The notes: a model not told the origin generated them from the sequence alone. Shown: positions 52,331 through 62,570, counted from the first letter of the stretch. The stretch: 64,000 nucleotides of DNA from Nocardiopsis kunsanensis DSM 44524 (GCF_000340965.1 NZ_ANAY01000006.1:1-64000); one strand, 5' to 3'. A program made the numbers and translations.

Positions 52331-53347
52331 TCAACCCCGCGCGCTGAAGTGTTCGGCGATGTGTTCGAGCCCGTCGACGACCAGGGGGGAGGCCGGTTCG
52401 GTGAAGTTGAACAGCTGGTACCGGATGTCGCCCTCCGAGACCGCTGCGACGCTCTCGATGCCGGAGCGCTGCAGGAGCGCCTCCTGAGCTTCTTCTCTCC
52501 CGCCCTGGTGGAGGACGACGAGGACGTCCGGATCGCGGTCGATGAGTTCCTCGGTCTGAACCTCGAAGACACGCTCGTCCATGTCGGCGAAGACGTTCTC
52601 GAAACCCGCGGCATCCAGCTGCGGATGGGCCATCGACGCCGTGCCATAGGTGTACAGCGGCCCTCCACCGGCGGAGGGGTAGAGCACCGCAGCGGTGCGG
52701 TCCTCGTCCCGGGTCCGCTCCTCGACCGCAGCGACGCGGTCGGACAGTTCGTTGCTGAGCCCCTCGGCCTCCTGGCCGCGGTCGAAGATCTCGCCGTAAC
52801 GGTCGATCTCGGCGTGGACGTCGTCGAAGGACGCCTCCCCACCATTGCCCTCGCAGTAGAGCTCCTGGGTCAGGACGGCACTGCCGGCATCTTCCAGGCC
52901 CGCACGGGTGACCCCGTCCGGCAGCCCCAGGACCAGGTCCGGTCCTTGGGCGACGACCTCCTCCTGAGAGATCATCAGATGTCCGGAGGCGTCCATGTCC
53001 TCGGAGAATGCCTCTGCGCCCTGGACCTTCTGCGCCAGTTCGCCGTCGTAGTACTCCAGGGGGAAGAAGCCGGCGCGGGACTGCACACGCTCGAAGACCC
53101 CGATACCGTCGAGGATCGTCACCGGTGCGGACTCGAGCAGGACCACGCGCTCCGGCGGGGCCTCGAACACGACCTCGTGGCCGCAGTTGTCGATGGTGAT
53201 CGGATAACCCTCGGGCGAGCTGCGCCCGCCTTCACCTTCGGCGGTTCCGTCGTCCCCACAAGCGGTCGTCACCAGGACGGCGACGACGGAGAGGCACGTC
53301 AGGCGGGCCGCGGCTGTAGCGGTGGTAGCGGCGGTGCTGGACCCCAT
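52331..53347 (-). CDS. Metal-chelate ABC transporter substrate-binding lipoprotein
   Basis: 338 residues from ATG 53347. A lipoprotein signal ends at Cys30 (LVTTACGDD). The mature part has the helical-backbone (FhuD/BtuF-like) pattern: CGHEVVFEAPPERVVLLES, MISQEEVVAQGPDLVLGLP, and a C-terminal GLEHIAEHF. Three further Cys occur. The ligand is a siderophore, haem, cobalamin or similar complex; sequence alone does not decide. It follows the permease by 51 bases. Confidence 0.87.
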   Translation of the reverse strand: MGSSTAATTATAAARLTCLSVVAVLVTTACGDDGTAEGEGGRSSPEGYPITIDNCGHEVVFEAPPERVVLLESAPVTILDGIGVFERVQSRAGFFPLEYYDGELAQKVQGAEAFSEDMDASGHLMISQEEVVAQGPDLVLGLPDGVTRAGLEDAGSAVLTQELYCEGNGGEASFDDVHAEIDRYGEIFDRGQEAEGLSNELSDRVAAVEERTRDEDRTAAVLYPSAGGGPLYTYGTASMAHPQLDAAGFENVFADMDERVFEVQTEELIDRDPDVLVVLHQGGREEAQEALLQRSGIESVAAVSEGDIRYQLFNFTEPASPLVVDGLEHIAEHFSARG

Positions 53348-53398
53348 GGTCTTCCTCTCTCGGGGGCTTCCTCGGATGCCGGGGCACGGAAGCGGCCC

Positions 53399-54466
53399 CT
53401 AGGTGTTCTCGGCGTACATTCGGCGGATCAGCAGGAGCAGGAACGGGGCGCCGATCAGTGCGGTGATGATTCCGATCGGCAGTTCGCGCGGCTGCATGAG
53501 TACTCGGGACAGGGCATCGGCCCAGATCAGCAACCCGCTGCCCAACAGCGCCGTGACCGGCAACAGTCGGGCGTGGACTGTGCCCACCAGGCGGCGGGCC
53601 AGGTGCGGCACGACGAGTCCGACGAAGCCGATGACTCCGGCCCCGGCGACAGCTGCTCCCGTGCAGACCGAGACCACTGTCAGCAGCTGGAGCCGGGTCG
53701 CGGCGGGGCCGACCCCCAGAGCACGGGCCGTCTCGTCACCGACGGCCAACGCGTCCAGGCGGCGCGAGAGCAGCATCAGCACCACGGCCCCCACGGCCAC
53801 GACACCGGTGACGGCGGCCAACAGCACGTCCCAACGCGCCAGGGACAGCGACCCGAGCAGCCAGAACATGACGGTGCGGGATCCCTCGGCGTCGTCGGAG
53901 GAGAAGACCAGGAAGCTCGTGCCCGCGGAGAGCGCGTAACCCACGGCAATCCCGCCGAGGAGCAGGCGTACGGAGGTCGCCTGTCCGCCTGCGTGCCCGA
54001 GCCAGAAGACCAGGAGTGAGGCGCCCATGGCGCCCAAGAAGGCGCTGACCGGCAGTGCGTACTGTCCGATGCCCGCGCCGAGACCGAAGAGGATCGCTCC
54101 GGCGGCGCCCGTGGACGCACCCGAAGAGATACCGAGAACGTAGGGGTCGGCCAACACGTTGCGGATCATGCCCTGCAGCACCGCGCCGCTCATCGCCAGT
54201 GCGGCCCCCACGGCCAGGCCCATGACCACGCGGGGCAGTCGGATGTCGATGACGATGGAGACCTCTGCCGGGGTCGCCCCGGTATCACCGGCCCATCCGA
54301 TCTTCTGGGCCACCACCGCCGCCGTCGTCTGGGGCGGGACCGGGGCAGGGCCGATGCCGACACACAGCACCGCGCTGAGCCCCACCGAGAGGAGCAGGCC
54401 GGCAGTCCAGAGCTGGGCACGTCTTCGTACTTCGGCAGTGAGCTGTTCAGGTGCTTGAGTAGCCAC
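53399..54466 (-). CDS. FecCD-family ABC transporter permease
   Basis: 355 residues from GTG 54466. About nine to ten transmembrane helices. FecCD signatures are seen: IRLPRVVMGLAVGAALAMSGAVLQGM, cited in part, NVLADPYVLGISSGAS, and GFVGLVVPHLARRLVG with SRVLMQPRELPIGIITALIGAPFLLLLI, cited in part, at the end. First gene of the importer operon; a palindrome just upstream may be its operator. Confidence 0.93.
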   Translation of the reverse strand: MATQAPEQLTAEVRRRAQLWTAGLLLSVGLSAVLCVGIGPAPVPPQTTAAVVAQKIGWAGDTGATPAEVSIVIDIRLPRVVMGLAVGAALAMSGAVLQGMIRNVLADPYVLGISSGASTGAAGAILFGLGAGIGQYALPVSAFLGAMGASLLVFWLGHAGGQATSVRLLLGGIAVGYALSAGTSFLVFSSDDAEGSRTVMFWLLGSLSLARWDVLLAAVTGVVAVGAVVLMLLSRRLDALAVGDETARALGVGPAATRLQLLTVVSVCTGAAVAGAGVIGFVGLVVPHLARRLVGTVHARLLPVTALLGSGLLIWADALSRVLMQPRELPIGIITALIGAPFLLLLIRRMYAENT

Positions 54467-54470
54467 TCGC

Positions 54471-54486
54471 TACATTGTTGCATGTA
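54471..54486. promoter_or_regulatory. TACAT-N6-ATGTA inverted repeat, candidate metal-regulator operator
   Basis: Five-bp arms directly upstream of the permease start codon. It also contains TTGCA, a half-site seen in Fur-family boxes of actinomycetes. Binding here would cover the ribosome site and probably the promoter. The rest of the gap (to 54730) holds a GC palindrome at 54684-54699 that may end the pirin transcript. Confidence 0.35.
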
Positions 54487-54730
54487 AAGGTGGATTTCAG
54501 CAGACCCGGGATAAATCCTCTTTCCGGCCACCGGAGATCGATCGTCCTCAGCACACCAGCAGCACACCAGAACTCAACCGAATCCCGATACCATGAGACT
54601 GTCCAGCTTTGAGCGCTTTATACCGAATGCTCAGGAAACACAACTTTCGTGCTTATTGTGACTCCTGTGCAGAATGACCACGGCGGACGCCGGCGTCCGG
54701 GGACGAGGACGCGGGCGCCCGTGAGGCAGC

Positions 54731-55783
54731 TCAGCCCTGGAACCGTGCGTGGGGCGGAGGGTTCTTCCTCGGCCGAATCCGGACCGGGGGCAGTTCCGGG
54801 GCCGGGATCCGGTCCATCCCCTCGCGGTTCTTTCCCGGGCCGCCGTGGCCCACGTAGCCCTCGACGCGGCCGAACCGTTCGCCGTGGTTCTGCCATTCTT
54901 CGCGGTACTGCTCGATCTCCTCCGTCGAGCGACCCAGGAAGTTCCACCACATGAGGACCTCCTCGGTGAAGGGGGCGCCTCCCACCAGCACGGTCCTGGC
55001 CGGCCCGTCGCCGTCGTTGGCGATCCGCAGGGTCCGGTTCTCCACTCCGGTGTAGCCCACGGCGTCCTTGGGCACGTGCACGCCTTCGAGGGTGAGGGCC
55101 TCACCCGTGTCCACCAGAAGGCCGTGCTCGAACCCGGGGTCGACCTGCAGATCGAGGACTGCGCCGGGATCGAGCCTGATCTCGGCCCCCACCAGCGGCG
55201 TGTGCATGCTCACCGGCGCCTCCGCCCCCAGCAGTGATCCGAGGAACACGAGCGCGGATCCCCCGTCGAACCCGACGGGTTCGGGAACGAAGTGCTCGAA
55301 CTCGCGGCCCGGTCTGTCACGCACCTCCTCCGGGAGGGCGATCCAGAGCTGCAGCCCGTGGAGCCGGCTGGTGTCCGGCGTGGAGGTCTCGGAGTGGCAG
55401 ATGCCCGCCCCCGCCGTCATCAGGTTCATCTCTCCGGGAAGGACGTGGGCGCTGTTGCCACCGGAGTCGATGTGGGAGACGGTCCCCTCGAACAGCCAGC
55501 TGAGCGTCTGCAGCCCCGTGTGCGGGTGCGGAGCCACGTCCATGCCGCCGGTGGCCGAGACCTCGTCCGGCCCGTAGTGGTCGATGAAGCACCACGCTCC
55601 GATCAGGGAACGCTGCCGTTGCGGCAGCGTACGGCGCACGTTCATGGCGCGTGGCCCGCCCAGGGGCACGGCGCGGGCGGTGATGATCTCGACCGGGGCC
55701 CGGCCCGCGTGCTCCGACCATGGCCCGGGAAGGCCGCCGTCGACGCACACGTGGGTGTCCGGGTTCTCCTCCGGATTGGTCAT
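54731..55783 (-). CDS. Pirin-family bicupin protein
   Basis: 350 residues from ATG 55783 with AAAGGA upstream. The pirin metal site is clear: APHPHTGLQTLSWLFEG for two His, and ICHSET for the third His and the Glu. The second cupin (about 190-290) follows. A ~60-residue C-terminal extension is present (WWNFLGRSTEEI to the end). Bacterial pirins are quercetin dioxygenases or regulators of metabolism; the role here is unknown. Stands between the importer and the tartrate genes. Confidence 0.88.
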   Translation of the reverse strand: MTNPEENPDTHVCVDGGLPGPWSEHAGRAPVEIITARAVPLGGPRAMNVRRTLPQRQRSLIGAWCFIDHYGPDEVSATGGMDVAPHPHTGLQTLSWLFEGTVSHIDSGGNSAHVLPGEMNLMTAGAGICHSETSTPDTSRLHGLQLWIALPEEVRDRPGREFEHFVPEPVGFDGGSALVFLGSLLGAEAPVSMHTPLVGAEIRLDPGAVLDLQVDPGFEHGLLVDTGEALTLEGVHVPKDAVGYTGVENRTLRIANDGDGPARTVLVGGAPFTEEVLMWWNFLGRSTEEIEQYREEWQNHGERFGRVEGYVGHGGPGKNREGMDRIPAPELPPVRIRPRKNPPPHARFQG

Positions 55784-55892
55784 TGCGGTGTCCTTTCTGC
55801 CGCTCTGGGGTGGGCCCTTCCGGGGAACGCCGGGGACGACGCACGGGTTCCCCTCGTCCCTCGGAACGGGGACCGCACGAACAGAAGGGTCC

Positions 55893-56567
55893 CTAAGCAC
55901 GCTCGCGGTCCTCGAGGGTGCCCGTGACCGTGGCTCCGAGACTGTTGCGGACGTGGGAGCGCACCAGTTCGGCTGCGGCGGCACCGTCGCCGTCGATGAC
56001 CAGTTCCAGGATCTGGTGGTGCTGCTTCAGATCGATGGTGCGCGGTTCGGCCCCCGCGGGCAGCTCGAGACCGATCCGCCGGTACCGGTCGGCCTTGTCC
56101 CACAGGTCGTCCAGGAGTCGGATCATCACTTTGTTGTGGGACGCGGCGTAGATCGCCCGGTGGAAGGCCCGGTGCGCGGTGATGGCTTCCTCGCCCCAGG
56201 TCCGGGTGACGGGCAGGAGTTCCTCGGCGGCCGCCTGCATCGTGGCGATCTCCCGTTCCGTGCGGCGTTGCGCGGCGAGCTCGGTGGCGGAGGGTTCCAG
56301 CGAGAGGCGGACCTCCAACAGCTCACGCGCCTCGGAGGCGCTCATGGGGGCCACGCGGACGTCTCGGTGGGCGTCCATCACGACCCAGTCCTCACTCGCC
56401 AGCCGCCTGATCGCCTCGCGCAGAGGGGTGATGCTCATCCCCATCTCTTCCGCCAGTTCGTACTGGGACAGGCGTGATCCTGGGGCGAGCCCACCGGAGG
56501 TGATCCTCTGGCGCAGCTCGGTGTAGGCCAGCCCGCCCTTGCTGGAGAAGACGTTCGCGCTGGTCAT
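55893..56567 (-). CDS. GntR-family (FCD) transcriptional regulator
   Basis: 224 residues from ATG 56567. The winged helix is at about 10-75 (LAYTELRQRITSGGLAPGSRLSQYELAEEMGMS, cited in part, then TPLREAIRRLASEDWV), followed by an all-helical FCD ligand domain with HRAFHRAIYAASHN and DLKQHHQILELVIDGD. FCD regulators bind organic acids. It is divergent from the tartrate dehydratase-like gene with a twin CTTATAAG site between them, so tartrate or a related acid is the likely inducer. Confidence 0.9.
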   Translation of the reverse strand: MTSANVFSSKGGLAYTELRQRITSGGLAPGSRLSQYELAEEMGMSITPLREAIRRLASEDWVVMDAHRDVRVAPMSASEARELLEVRLSLEPSATELAAQRRTEREIATMQAAAEELLPVTRTWGEEAITAHRAFHRAIYAASHNKVMIRLLDDLWDKADRYRRIGLELPAGAEPRTIDLKQHHQILELVIDGDGAAAAELVRSHVRNSLGATVTGTLEDRERA

Positions 56568-56634
56568 CTCGGCCTCTCGTCATTTTCGCTCGCGGGCTTG
56601 TGGCCCCGGTCTCAGTCAGCATATGCTCCGGATA

Positions 56635-56657
56635 ACTTATAAGCCTCTTATAAGAGT
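56635..56657. promoter_or_regulatory. Twin CTTATAAG operator for the GntR regulator
   Basis: Two identical palindromic octamers at 56636-56643 and 56647-56654, separated by CCT, lying 18 bases before the dehydratase start and in the divergent gap with gntR. Size and symmetry fit a FadR/FCD-type operator controlling both genes. Confidence 0.65.
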
Positions 56658-56675
56658 ACTGGCAGGAAGAGGACC

Positions 56676-57842
56676 ATGAAAATCGTTTCCGCTCACGTCG
56701 GCACCATCCCGATCAGCTCGTCGATGCGCAACGCCTACATCGACTTCAGCAAGATGGACTGCACGGTCCTGGCTCTGGTCAGCGACGTGGTGGTCGACGG
56801 CAAGCCGCTGGTGGGTTACGGCTTCAACTCCAACGGCCGGTACAACGCCACCGCCATCCTGAGCGAGCGGATGCTGCCGCGGCTGCAGAACGCCGCTCCG
56901 GAAGAGCTGCTGGACGAGAACGGCGAGCTCTCGCCCGCCCAGGCGTGGGACGTCATGATGCGCAACGAGAAGCCCGGCGGACACGGTGAACGCTCCGTCG
57001 CCGTCGGCGTGGTGGACATGGCGCTGCACGACCTCGCCGCCAAGGCCGCGGGTGTGCCGCTGTACCGGTGGATCTCCGACCACTACGGTGACGGCGCCCC
57101 GGACGAGGACGTCTTCGTCTACGCCGCCGGCGGCTACTACGCACCCGGCAAGAGCCTGGAGGACCTGCAGAACGAGATGCGGGGCTTCCTCGACTCCGGG
57201 TACGAGATCGTCAAGATGAAGATCGGCGGGGCCGACCTGGCCGAGGACCTCCGGCGTATCGAGGCGGTCATCGACGTCCTGGGCGGCGACGGCTCCCGGC
57301 TGATGGTGGACGCCAACGGCAAGTTCGACCTGCAGACCGCCCTGGAGTACGGCAAGGCCATCGACCCGTACGGCCTCTTCTGGTACGAGGAGGTCGGTGA
57401 CCCGCTGGACTACGGTCTCAACGCGACGCTGTCGGAGAACTACCGCAACCCCATCGCGACCGGCGAGAACCTGTTCTCACTGCAGGACGCCCGGAACCTG
57501 ATCCGCTACGGCGGCATGCGCCCGGACCGCGACTTCGTCCAGGTCGACCCGGCGCTGAGCTACGGGCTGACGGAGTACCGCCGGTTCCTGGACATGCTCG
57601 CCCAGCACGGGTGGTCCTCCCGGCGGTGCATCCCGCACGGCGGGCACCAGTTCTCGCTGCACATCGCCGCGTCCCTCAAGCTGGGCGGCAACGAGTCCTA
57701 CCCCGGAGAGTTCCAGCCCACGGGCGGCTTCACCGACGACGCGGTGATCGCCGACGGCCGTGTGGCACCGGGCGACCTTCCGGGTATCGGGCTCGAGGGC
57801 AAGGCGGAGTTCTACAAGGTCCTCCGAGGCCTGCACGAGTGA
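56676..57842 (+). CDS. Enolase-superfamily sugar-acid dehydratase, D-tartrate dehydratase-like
   Basis: 388 residues from ATG 56676. It closely follows the tartrate dehydratase group of the enolase superfamily: RNAYIDFSKMDCT and VGYGFNSNGRY in the capping domain, Lys180 and Lys182 in VKMKIGG, the metal ligands in VDANG, YEEVGD and ATGENLFS, and His321/His324 in PHGGHQFSLH. The enzyme would remove water from tartrate to give oxaloacetate. Its partners, an acid-responsive GntR and a DASS dicarboxylate importer, agree. A related sugar acid is the main alternative. Confidence 0.82.
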   Translation: MKIVSAHVGTIPISSSMRNAYIDFSKMDCTVLALVSDVVVDGKPLVGYGFNSNGRYNATAILSERMLPRLQNAAPEELLDENGELSPAQAWDVMMRNEKPGGHGERSVAVGVVDMALHDLAAKAAGVPLYRWISDHYGDGAPDEDVFVYAAGGYYAPGKSLEDLQNEMRGFLDSGYEIVKMKIGGADLAEDLRRIEAVIDVLGGDGSRLMVDANGKFDLQTALEYGKAIDPYGLFWYEEVGDPLDYGLNATLSENYRNPIATGENLFSLQDARNLIRYGGMRPDRDFVQVDPALSYGLTEYRRFLDMLAQHGWSSRRCIPHGGHQFSLHIAASLKLGGNESYPGEFQPTGGFTDDAVIADGRVAPGDLPGIGLEGKAEFYKVLRGLHE

Positions 57843-58112
57843 CCGCCCACGGCCGATGAGCCCCGCAGGGGGCATCGGTCAGGGCACCGCCGTTCTCACG
57901 ACCACGGACGGTCGCCCCCGAGACAGCCTGAACGACCGCCCGAACGACAGGCGCTGCCTCCGAACCCGGCTCCGCAATGCCATCGGGCTCTCCACCCCCC
58001 TTGCGGAGCACCCCAGGCCTCGTTCCCCTTCACGGCCGATTCTCACCCCGCCTGCCCGACCCGATCCCCCGCAGCAAGTCGAGCCGAGCAAAAGACCGAA
58101 GAAGGTACAGCA

Positions 58113-59834
58113 ATGACAACCTCCTACCTGCATTCCCTGTGGGGGAACCTGTGGGTGTCACACCGAGAGCTCAAAGAACTCCTGACCTTCTCCTGGCGCA
58201 GGAAAGCACCGCGAACTGAGCTGGTGAAGGCCGGCAGCGGAGCCACCGGCGGCCCCGCTGCAGACCGTGCCGACGTGAGGACCTCGGCAGCGGCCGAGAG
58301 CTCGCAAGCAGCCGAGAGTCCGGAGACACCCCAGGAATCCGGCGCCCCCGGCCCCGGGTACACGCCCGCACGCATCACCGGGTTGATCCTCGGACCGCTG
58401 CTGTTCCTGGTGACGCTCGCCTTCTTCGACCCGGAAGGGCTCTCCCCCGAGGGGAGAGGGGTCCTGGCCTCCACCCTCTGGGTCGCGACCTGGTGGATCA
58501 CCGAGGCGATCCCCATCCCGGTCACGTCCTTGCTCCCGGTCGCGCTCCTGCCGCTGACCGGCGCGGTGGACGGCGACGAGGTGGTCGCCGCGTACGGCGA
58601 CGACATCATTTTCCTGTTCCTCGGCGGTTTCTCGCTCGCGATCGCGATGGAGAAATGGAACCTCCATCAGCGCATCGCCCTCTCGATCGTCTCCGCGATC
58701 GGTACGAGCCCGCGCCGCATCATCCTCGGCTTCATGGTCGCGACAGGCTTCCTGTCGATGTGGGTCTCCAACACGGCCGCGACCATGATGATGATCCCCG
58801 TCGGTCTGGCGGTCGTTTACCAGGCCTCCCGCTCCCTACGCGGCGGGGAACACGCATCCGACCTGTCGAAGTTCGAGAAGTCCGTCGTCTTCGGCATCGG
58901 CTACGCGGCCACCATCGGCGGTCTCGGCACGCTCATCGGAACGCCGCCGCTCGCCATCCTCTCCGCGACCGTCGGGAGGATCTACGGTGAGAGCATCGGG
59001 TTCGGCACCTGGATGATGTTCGGTGTTCCGATCGTCGTCGTCCTCCTGGCCATCGCATGGTTCTACCTGACGGGCATCAAGTTCAAGGTCGGGTTCAAGC
59101 ACCTTCCTGGTGGCGAGGAGAGCATCCGGGGAGAGAAGAGAGCTCTCGGCACGATGTCCACCGAGGAAAAGACCGTGCTCGGCGTGTTCCTCGCAGTGGC
59201 GTTCATGTGGGTCACGCGTTCCTTCATCTGGGAAGGCCTCGTTCCGGGTATCAGTGACGGCGTGATCGCGGTCGTCGCGACGGTGGTCCTGTTCACCTTG
59301 CCGACCAGCAACCGCGAGGAGAAGAGGATCCTCCAGTGGGAGGACTCGAAGAAGATCCCCTGGGGCATTCTCCTGCTGTTCGGCGGCGGCCTGGCCATCG
59401 CTGCGGGGTTCGTCGAAACCGGCCTCTCCGCGTGGATCGGCGACCAGCTGCGCACGCTCGACGGCATCAACGTGGTCCTGATCATCATCGTGTCAGCCGC
59501 GCTCGTTCTGTTCCTGACCGAGATCACCTCGAACGCCGCTACGGGAACGATGATCCTCCCGGTCATGGCGGCCTTCGCGGTCTCTCTGGACATCCACCCG
59601 TACGCGCTGATGGTCCCCTGCGCGATGGCCGCGAACTGCGCGTTCATGCTCCCGGTGGGCACCCCTCCGAACGCGATCATGTTCGGTACCGGAAGAGTCT
59701 CGATCATGGACATGGTCAAGACCGGGTTCTGGCTGAATCTGATCGCCCTGTTCTTCGTTCTCCTGGGCGTGCTCTTCATGCTGCCGGCGATGTGGGGGAT
59801 CGACCTCATGTCCATCCCTGCCGGCTTCCAGTGA
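58113..59834 (+). CDS. DASS/SLC13-family dicarboxylate transporter
   Basis: 573 residues from ATG 58113 with GAAGG upstream. After ~85 polar residues come eleven or more membrane helices. The sodium/substrate motifs are present: WVSNTAATMMMIPV (SNT) and TEITSNAATGTMILPV with a second SNA/T loop, and PVGTPPNAIMFGTG near the end. These carriers import succinate, malate, citrate or tartrate with Na+. It lies 270 bases after the dehydratase; that gap shows no clear terminator, so co-transcription is possible. Confidence 0.9.
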   Translation: MTTSYLHSLWGNLWVSHRELKELLTFSWRRKAPRTELVKAGSGATGGPAADRADVRTSAAAESSQAAESPETPQESGAPGPGYTPARITGLILGPLLFLVTLAFFDPEGLSPEGRGVLASTLWVATWWITEAIPIPVTSLLPVALLPLTGAVDGDEVVAAYGDDIIFLFLGGFSLAIAMEKWNLHQRIALSIVSAIGTSPRRIILGFMVATGFLSMWVSNTAATMMMIPVGLAVVYQASRSLRGGEHASDLSKFEKSVVFGIGYAATIGGLGTLIGTPPLAILSATVGRIYGESIGFGTWMMFGVPIVVVLLAIAWFYLTGIKFKVGFKHLPGGEESIRGEKRALGTMSTEEKTVLGVFLAVAFMWVTRSFIWEGLVPGISDGVIAVVATVVLFTLPTSNREEKRILQWEDSKKIPWGILLLFGGGLAIAAGFVETGLSAWIGDQLRTLDGINVVLIIIVSAALVLFLTEITSNAATGTMILPVMAAFAVSLDIHPYALMVPCAMAANCAFMLPVGTPPNAIMFGTGRVSIMDMVKTGFWLNLIALFFVLLGVLFMLPAMWGIDLMSIPAGFQ

Positions 59835-59887
59835 TCTGACCCGCGCGGCCATCGGTCGCGGCGGACCCGCACCTTTCATCGGCCCCA

Positions 59888-59920
59888 CCGGCCCCGACCA
59901 CCGTCCTTGGTCGGGGCCGG
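59888..59920 (+). terminator. Perfect 13-bp hairpin after the DASS gene
   Basis: Arms 59888-59900 and 59908-59920 pair exactly around seven bases, about 55 bases after the stop codon. A good terminator for the tartrate transcript. Confidence 0.65.
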
Positions 59921-60092
59921 TTCCGGTTTCCGGGGCCGATGTCCGCAGTGTGCGGGTCCCTGATGCGATACCACGCCACGGCGCAGACCGGGAGGGCGGA
60001 AACGACCGGTGGACCACCGGACCACGCCCGGAAGGCACCGAGGGAACGGCAGGGGACGCTTCCCCGCGGCCGGCCCCGGGACCGGCCGCCGC

Positions 60093-62362
60093 TCAGCCGT
60101 CGGGCAGCGCCTCGGGCGCGGTCTCGGCGTGGATGCCGTCGAGCACCACCTCACCGGTGTAGGTGCGGCCGGGATCCTGCTCCAGGAGGTAGCCCCTCGA
60201 GAGCGTGAGGGGGTGCCCGGCGGTCTCGGGCACCTCGAACCGCACGTCGCGCCAGCCCTCCCAGTCGACAGCCGGGCCTTCGAGGGCGTGGCCCACACCG
60301 TGGTCGTCGGTCAGGCTGAGCATCAGACGCGCGCCGCTGCCGTCTCCGCGCACACCCACGGTGAAGGCGAACGCCTGGTGGTCGAGGACGAGCGGTTCGG
60401 GCGGGAAGACCGAGGCGTCACGGGTGCGGATGTCGCGGGTGAAGTCGTAGGCCAGGGCCAGGCCGGGCCCGTCCGTGTTCCGACGGAGACGGGGACCTCG
60501 GTGCTCGTACCGCCTGCGGTCACGGTGACGGTGCCCGCGCCCTCGTCGGCCTGTGCCCGCACCTCGAAACGGCCGTCCTCGTGGGCCACGACCTCGGCCA
60601 GGTCGGGATCGGCCTCGACCTCGGCGTCGACCGGTTCGACCGGTGCGGCCTCCCCCGCATCTGTGACACCTGTGAGCACGAAAGAGGCGGTGTCGCCGGC
60701 GGAGGCCAGTCCCAGGTGTCCCGGCGTGGACCGGAGTGTGTCCGGCGCGGGCAGCACCTCGAGGCCGACGCTGCCTTCGAGGGTGCCGGCCGTGCCGGTC
60801 ACGGTGACCGGGCCGGGACTGCCGGCGACGTAGCGAGGGCCGTCGCCGTGGCCGTCCGGGGCGGACAGTTCCAGCTCGCCGGTGCGGTCGTCCGGGGTGT
60901 CGGGGGCGCCGGGACCGGAAGGGCCGAAGGCCTCGTCGTGTCCGGTGGCGGCGAGGGTACGGTGCATCCCGGTGAACACGCGCCGCGGATCCTCCTGGTA
61001 CGGCGCGGGGTCACCGTGCTGGGGGCGGGGTTCCAGGGCGGTACGCATCCACAGGCCGGAGGTCTGCGCCGACCCTTCGGGTGCGGTGACCACCAGACCG
61101 TTGGGCACTTCCCGGGGCTCGTCCCCGGGGCGGTTGCGCAGTTCCGGGCGCACTCCTCCGGGTTCTCGGACCGGAAGGGTCGAGGATCCGCCGCCGTCCA
61201 GTTCCAGTGCCTGGTCGGCACCGGCGCCGGCGAGCAGTTCGGCGACCTCCGTGAGTGTGGAGCCGGCGGTGGAGGGGTTGCGTCCGTCCGTGGTGACCAC
61301 GTGCAGGTCGGTGCCGTCCTCGGAGAACCCGACGGCGGTGCGCGGCGCGCGGGAGTCGTCGTCGACGGGCACGGGGGCGCCGTCGCGGACCAGGACGTGG
61401 CGCCCGCCCAGGACGGTCCGGGGCTCGTCGGTACCGTCGGCGGTGAGGGTGTGCTCGATATCGATCCGGTCGCCCTCGGCGAGTGCGGCGATCGCCTCGG
61501 CCGAGGCGCCCCGGGCCACGAGTACCTGCTCGTCGGTGCCGATCGGTCCGCTGCCGGGTGTGTCGGTGATCCGGTCGACGGTGCCGTCGGAGACCACGGC
61601 CTCGGCGACGGGTCCGGAGTCCCCGTCATCGGCTCCCGTGTCCCCGTCTCCCGCGTCCGCGGGATCGGCCACGTGTCCCTCAGGGCCGGCCCCGGCTCCG
61701 CCCTCCGGTCCGTGCACGACGTGTTCCCGGGGGTGTGCACCCCAGTCCGACGTGTACAGGCCGAGGCCGTCGGCCGGCACGGTCGAGGTGTTCAGCGCGT
61801 CGAGGCCGAGGTCCCCGGACGGCGACGAGACGGTGCCTTCGAACGCGACTTCCCGCACGCTTCCGGCACCGTCGGCGTCGATGACCAGGGCATTGGTGAA
61901 ACCCTCGTCCGGTGAGGTCAACGCGTGTCCGTCGCGCATCCCGGCGCCGCTGGGGGCCTGGGTGGCTCCGATGTCGAAGAAACCCCCGTTGACCGCGGCG
62001 ACGACGGTGGAGCCCTCCGGGGCTTCGGCGGCAGCCGCCATCTCCGGCACGGTCGCGGGGCAGGTGAGACTGCCGCCGTCGACGTGCTGGACGGTGGTGT
62101 CCTCGGTGAGGTCGACGGTGAGGAGGTTGGCGTACTGTTCCTCGCCGTTCTCCGGATCGCCGGCCGGGACGGGGCCGGCGACGAGGTCGACCCCGGTGGC
62201 GATGTGTTCTTCGGCGGCTCCGGGGATGGGGGCCTCCGCGTCCGCGGGGGACGCGGGCACGAGCAGGGGCACGGGTAGCAGGAGCGTGGCCACCGCGGCG
62301 GCCACGGGAAAGCCGGCCGATCGACCGGAGAGCCTCGGGGGGAAACGGTTCACGGGGGGCAC
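60093..62362 (-). pseudogene. Secreted phosphodiester glycosidase-family protein, one frameshift
   Basis: Read from an ATG at 62362. A Sec signal (AAAVATLLLPVPLLVPASPADA, cited for position only about 20-42) is followed by a NAGPA-type phosphodiester glycosidase region: VVAAVNGGFFDIG, ALVIDADG, TAVGFSEDGTDLHVVTTDGR, cited in part, and QALELDGGGSSTLPV. The later part is beta-rich, perhaps a carbohydrate-binding module. Near 60480 one base seems missing: the first frame degenerates after VSVGT, while LALAYDFTRDIRTRD to ALPDG continues in another frame to a stop at 60093. This is either a real frameshift or a sequencing error; only the last ~130 residues are affected. Confidence 0.78.
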
Positions 62363-62570
62363 CCTTCCACGTCAGGGCTGGGCTCGGCGGCGAGCGACAC
62401 ACCCGCACGGGGCCGTGTGCTCCCGTCCACGAGGTGATCCTCCCAGGGGCACAACACCCCCGCGAGGGGTGCAGATGAACGGAGAACGAAGAAGGCGGGG
62501 AGCCCCGGTGGGCGTGTGCCTCGGCGCGAGCGAGGAGGGGCACCCCTGGGCTCATACCTTCCGCACAAAA

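Noticed and set aside
51965-54019. A 684-codon open frame on the plus strand
   Set aside because: It opposes the ABC importer genes and has shadow-like composition without family motifs.
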